Source of the DNA: Janthinobacterium rivuli
GTDB lineage: Bacteria; Pseudomonadota; Gammaproteobacteria; Burkholderiales; Burkholderiaceae_D
Length of the DNA stretch: 64,000 nt
Reading direction: 5' to 3'
Assembly: GCF_029690045.1 (NCBI RefSeq)
Contig: NZ_CP121464.1
Span: forward strand, 1,178,001 to 1,242,000
A program made the translations under genes and the position numbers. Shown here one piece after another: positions 62,733-64,000 of the stretch; the stretch's first letter is position 1; each line of letters begins with the position of its first letter. The notes under the pieces were generated by a model. That model did no database searches. It was not told where the DNA came from and saw only the letters and a list, made by a program, of their open reading frames with translations.

Positions 62733-63496
62733 ATCGCAAGATCACCAGCTGGGCCGGCAAGCGCGTGTGGATCATCGGCGCGTCAAGCGGCATCGGCGCC
62801 GCGTGCGCCACCTTGCTGCTGGAGCAGGGCGCCTGCGTAGCCTTGTCTGCCCGCCACCGCGCCAGTCTCGAACGGTTATGCGAGGGACAGCCGCTGGCGC
62901 AGGCCTTGCCGCTCGATATCACCCAGCATGCGCAGCTGCGGGCCGTCAGCGCGCAATTGCAGCAGCAGTGGACGCATATCGACCTGATACTGGTGGTCGC
63001 CGGCGGCTATCAGGCCATGCGCGCCGATAGCTTCGACCTTGAGGCAGCCCAGGGCTTGCTGGCCCTGAATGTGGGCGGCGTCTTCAATTGCCTGGACCAG
63101 GCCCTGCCGTGGCTGTTGCGCCAGGGCAGCGGCGGCATCGGCATCGTCGGCTCGGTGGCCGGTTATGGCGGCTTGCCCAAGGCGCTCGCGTACGGCGCCA
63201 GCAAGGCGGCACTGATCAACCTGACGGAGTCGCTGTACCTGGACCTGCATCCGCGCGGCATCGGCGTGTATCAGATCAACCCGGGTTTTGTCGCCACGCC
63301 CCTGACGGCGAACAACGATTTCACCATGCCAGCCCTGATGACGGCGCGGGACGCGGCCGCCGCCATGCTCGACGGCATCGAGCGGGGCCAGTTCCACATC
63401 CACTTTCCCAAGCGCTTTACCAATACCATGCGCCTGGCGCGGCTGTTGCCGTATCGCGCCTATTTTTGGCTGATCCGCAAGGTGACGGGCTTATGA
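62729..63496 (+). CDS. short-chain dehydrogenase/reductase
   Basis: NAD(P)-dependent enzyme of 255 residues. Cofactor motif GASSGIGAACATLL, NVGGVFNC, catalytic Ser in IVGSVAGYGG and YGASK (Tyr-x3-Lys). The C-terminal end is short and basic (YFWLIRKVTGL). Probably reduces or oxidises a lipid intermediate of the operon. Overlaps neighbours on both sides by 4 bases. Confidence 0.92.
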   Translation: MNRKITSWAGKRVWIIGASSGIGAACATLLLEQGACVALSARHRASLERLCEGQPLAQALPLDITQHAQLRAVSAQLQQQWTHIDLILVVAGGYQAMRADSFDLEAAQGLLALNVGGVFNCLDQALPWLLRQGSGGIGIVGSVAGYGGLPKALAYGASKAALINLTESLYLDLHPRGIGVYQINPGFVATPLTANNDFTMPALMTARDAAAAMLDGIERGQFHIHFPKRFTNTMRLARLLPYRAYFWLIRKVTGL

Positions 63497-63930
63497 GCAC
63501 CACCATGGAAGGTGCGCTGGCGCGCCTGGTGGCGTTTTACGAGCACCTGAGCATCGAGAGCCTGGCTCAGCTGGGCGCCGTGTACGCGCCAGACGCCCAT
63601 TTCAAGGACCCGTTCAACGAGGTGGTGGGCCATGCCGCCATCCTGGCCATCTTCGAGCACATGTTCGTGCAAGTCGATGCGCCCCGGTTTGTCGTGCTGG
63701 AAAGCCTGGGGCAGGGGCAGCAAGCCTTTCTCACGTGGGAGTTTCGCTTTCGCATGAAACGCCTGGTGGCTGGCGAACAATGTATCCGTGGAGCAACACA
63801 TCTGCGTTTCGATGCGCAGGGAAGGGTGGTATTGCACCGCGATTATTGGGATGCGGCGGAAGAATTGTATGAAAAACTGCCTGTGCTCGGTGGTTTCATG
63901 CGCATGCTTCGGCGCGCAAGCCAGCGTTAA
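63493..63930 (+). CDS. NTF2-like (SnoaL) protein
   Basis: Product of 145 residues with an NTF2-like cone fold: LARLVAFYEHLSIESLAQLG, YAPDAHFKDPFNEVVGHAAI, AFLTWEFRFRMKRL and HRDYWDAAEEL. Members often bind a hydrophobic ligand or act as small isomerases. Last gene of the eight-gene operon in this window. After it, 70 AT-rich bases to the window end hold nothing recognisable. Confidence 0.88.
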   Translation: MSTTMEGALARLVAFYEHLSIESLAQLGAVYAPDAHFKDPFNEVVGHAAILAIFEHMFVQVDAPRFVVLESLGQGQQAFLTWEFRFRMKRLVAGEQCIRGATHLRFDAQGRVVLHRDYWDAAEELYEKLPVLGGFMRMLRRASQR

Positions 63931-64000
63931 GCGTGTTTGCTGATGCTTTTAAGCAAAAAATGCGAAAAAGAAAAAGTAAATTGTGTGGAATTGGGCCGGT

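Overview
The window reads as a chromosome segment of a GC-rich betaproteobacterium, most likely Oxalobacteraceae (Janthinobacterium/Massilia/Duganella-like). This is an inference from gene content and order: a caa3-type cytochrome oxidase cluster with a DUF2970 protein and a 38-residue assembly peptide, pilT-pilU, ubiA beside oxyR, a stand-alone rfaE2 beside a DUF3717 protein, and ftsY-ftsE-ftsX-rpoH. No rRNA, tRNA, CRISPR array, insertion sequence or prophage was seen. Base composition looks even, so most of the window appears to be ordinary chromosome with a few accessory modules.

Layout. 1-9.4 kb: a truncated GGDEF-EAL protein, glutathione peroxidase, pilU-pilT, a YggS protein and proC, an ECF sigma/anti-sigma pair, a DUF3455 lipoprotein and a yqjD-yqjE-yqjK-like envelope operon. 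9.5-12.3 kb: ubiA, oxyR, DUF3717, rfaE2. 12.4-21.6 kb: a six-gene operon-like module around a 1232-residue tubulin/FtsZ-like protein with a C-terminal GYF_2-like domain. Its partners are a large protein of unknown function, an exported vWA-like protein with a degenerate metal site, a three-helix membrane protein, a zinc-ribbon/TPR-like membrane protein and a glycine-zipper lipoprotein. It looks like an apparatus reaching from cytosol to outer membrane and is the best candidate for an undescribed system. 21.6-23.8 kb: trmL, comF, bioC.

24.2-33.3 kb: a complete cytochrome c oxidase biogenesis cluster: coxB with a fused cytochrome c domain, ctaD, a 38-residue assembly peptide, ctaG, DUF2970, coxC, SURF1, a Sco-like thioredoxin protein, ctaA, ctaB and a Sco lipoprotein. 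33.4-38 kb: a PerM-type permease, a CNNM/CBS protein, a SUFU-domain protein and an aromatic-acid transporter. 38.1-42.7 kb: an NhaR-like regulator divergent from a tellurite-resistance-type cluster (DUF475/TerC-like, two TerD proteins, an AIM24 protein and a Pmp3-like peptide) whose spacers mostly carry strong hairpins. 42.7-51.6 kb: a patatin lipoprotein, an ABC exporter whose permease is fused to a CPBP protease, DUF3667, an ArsR-type regulator beside a P450 and an ABM-domain protein, and small proteins.

51.7-55.7 kb: rpoH with a CIRCE (HrcA) operator lying across its promoter, and ftsX-ftsE-ftsY. 55.9-63.9 kb: a CarH/LitR-like MerR regulator with intact cobalamin-photoreceptor motifs, divergent from an eight-gene, tightly overlapping operon (flavin oxidoreductase, DUF1365, Cfa-like methyltransferase, chalcone-isomerase-like protein, MFS permease, DUF3833 lipoprotein, SDR, NTF2-like). 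This looks like a light-controlled membrane-lipid modification operon, with a palindrome just before its first gene.
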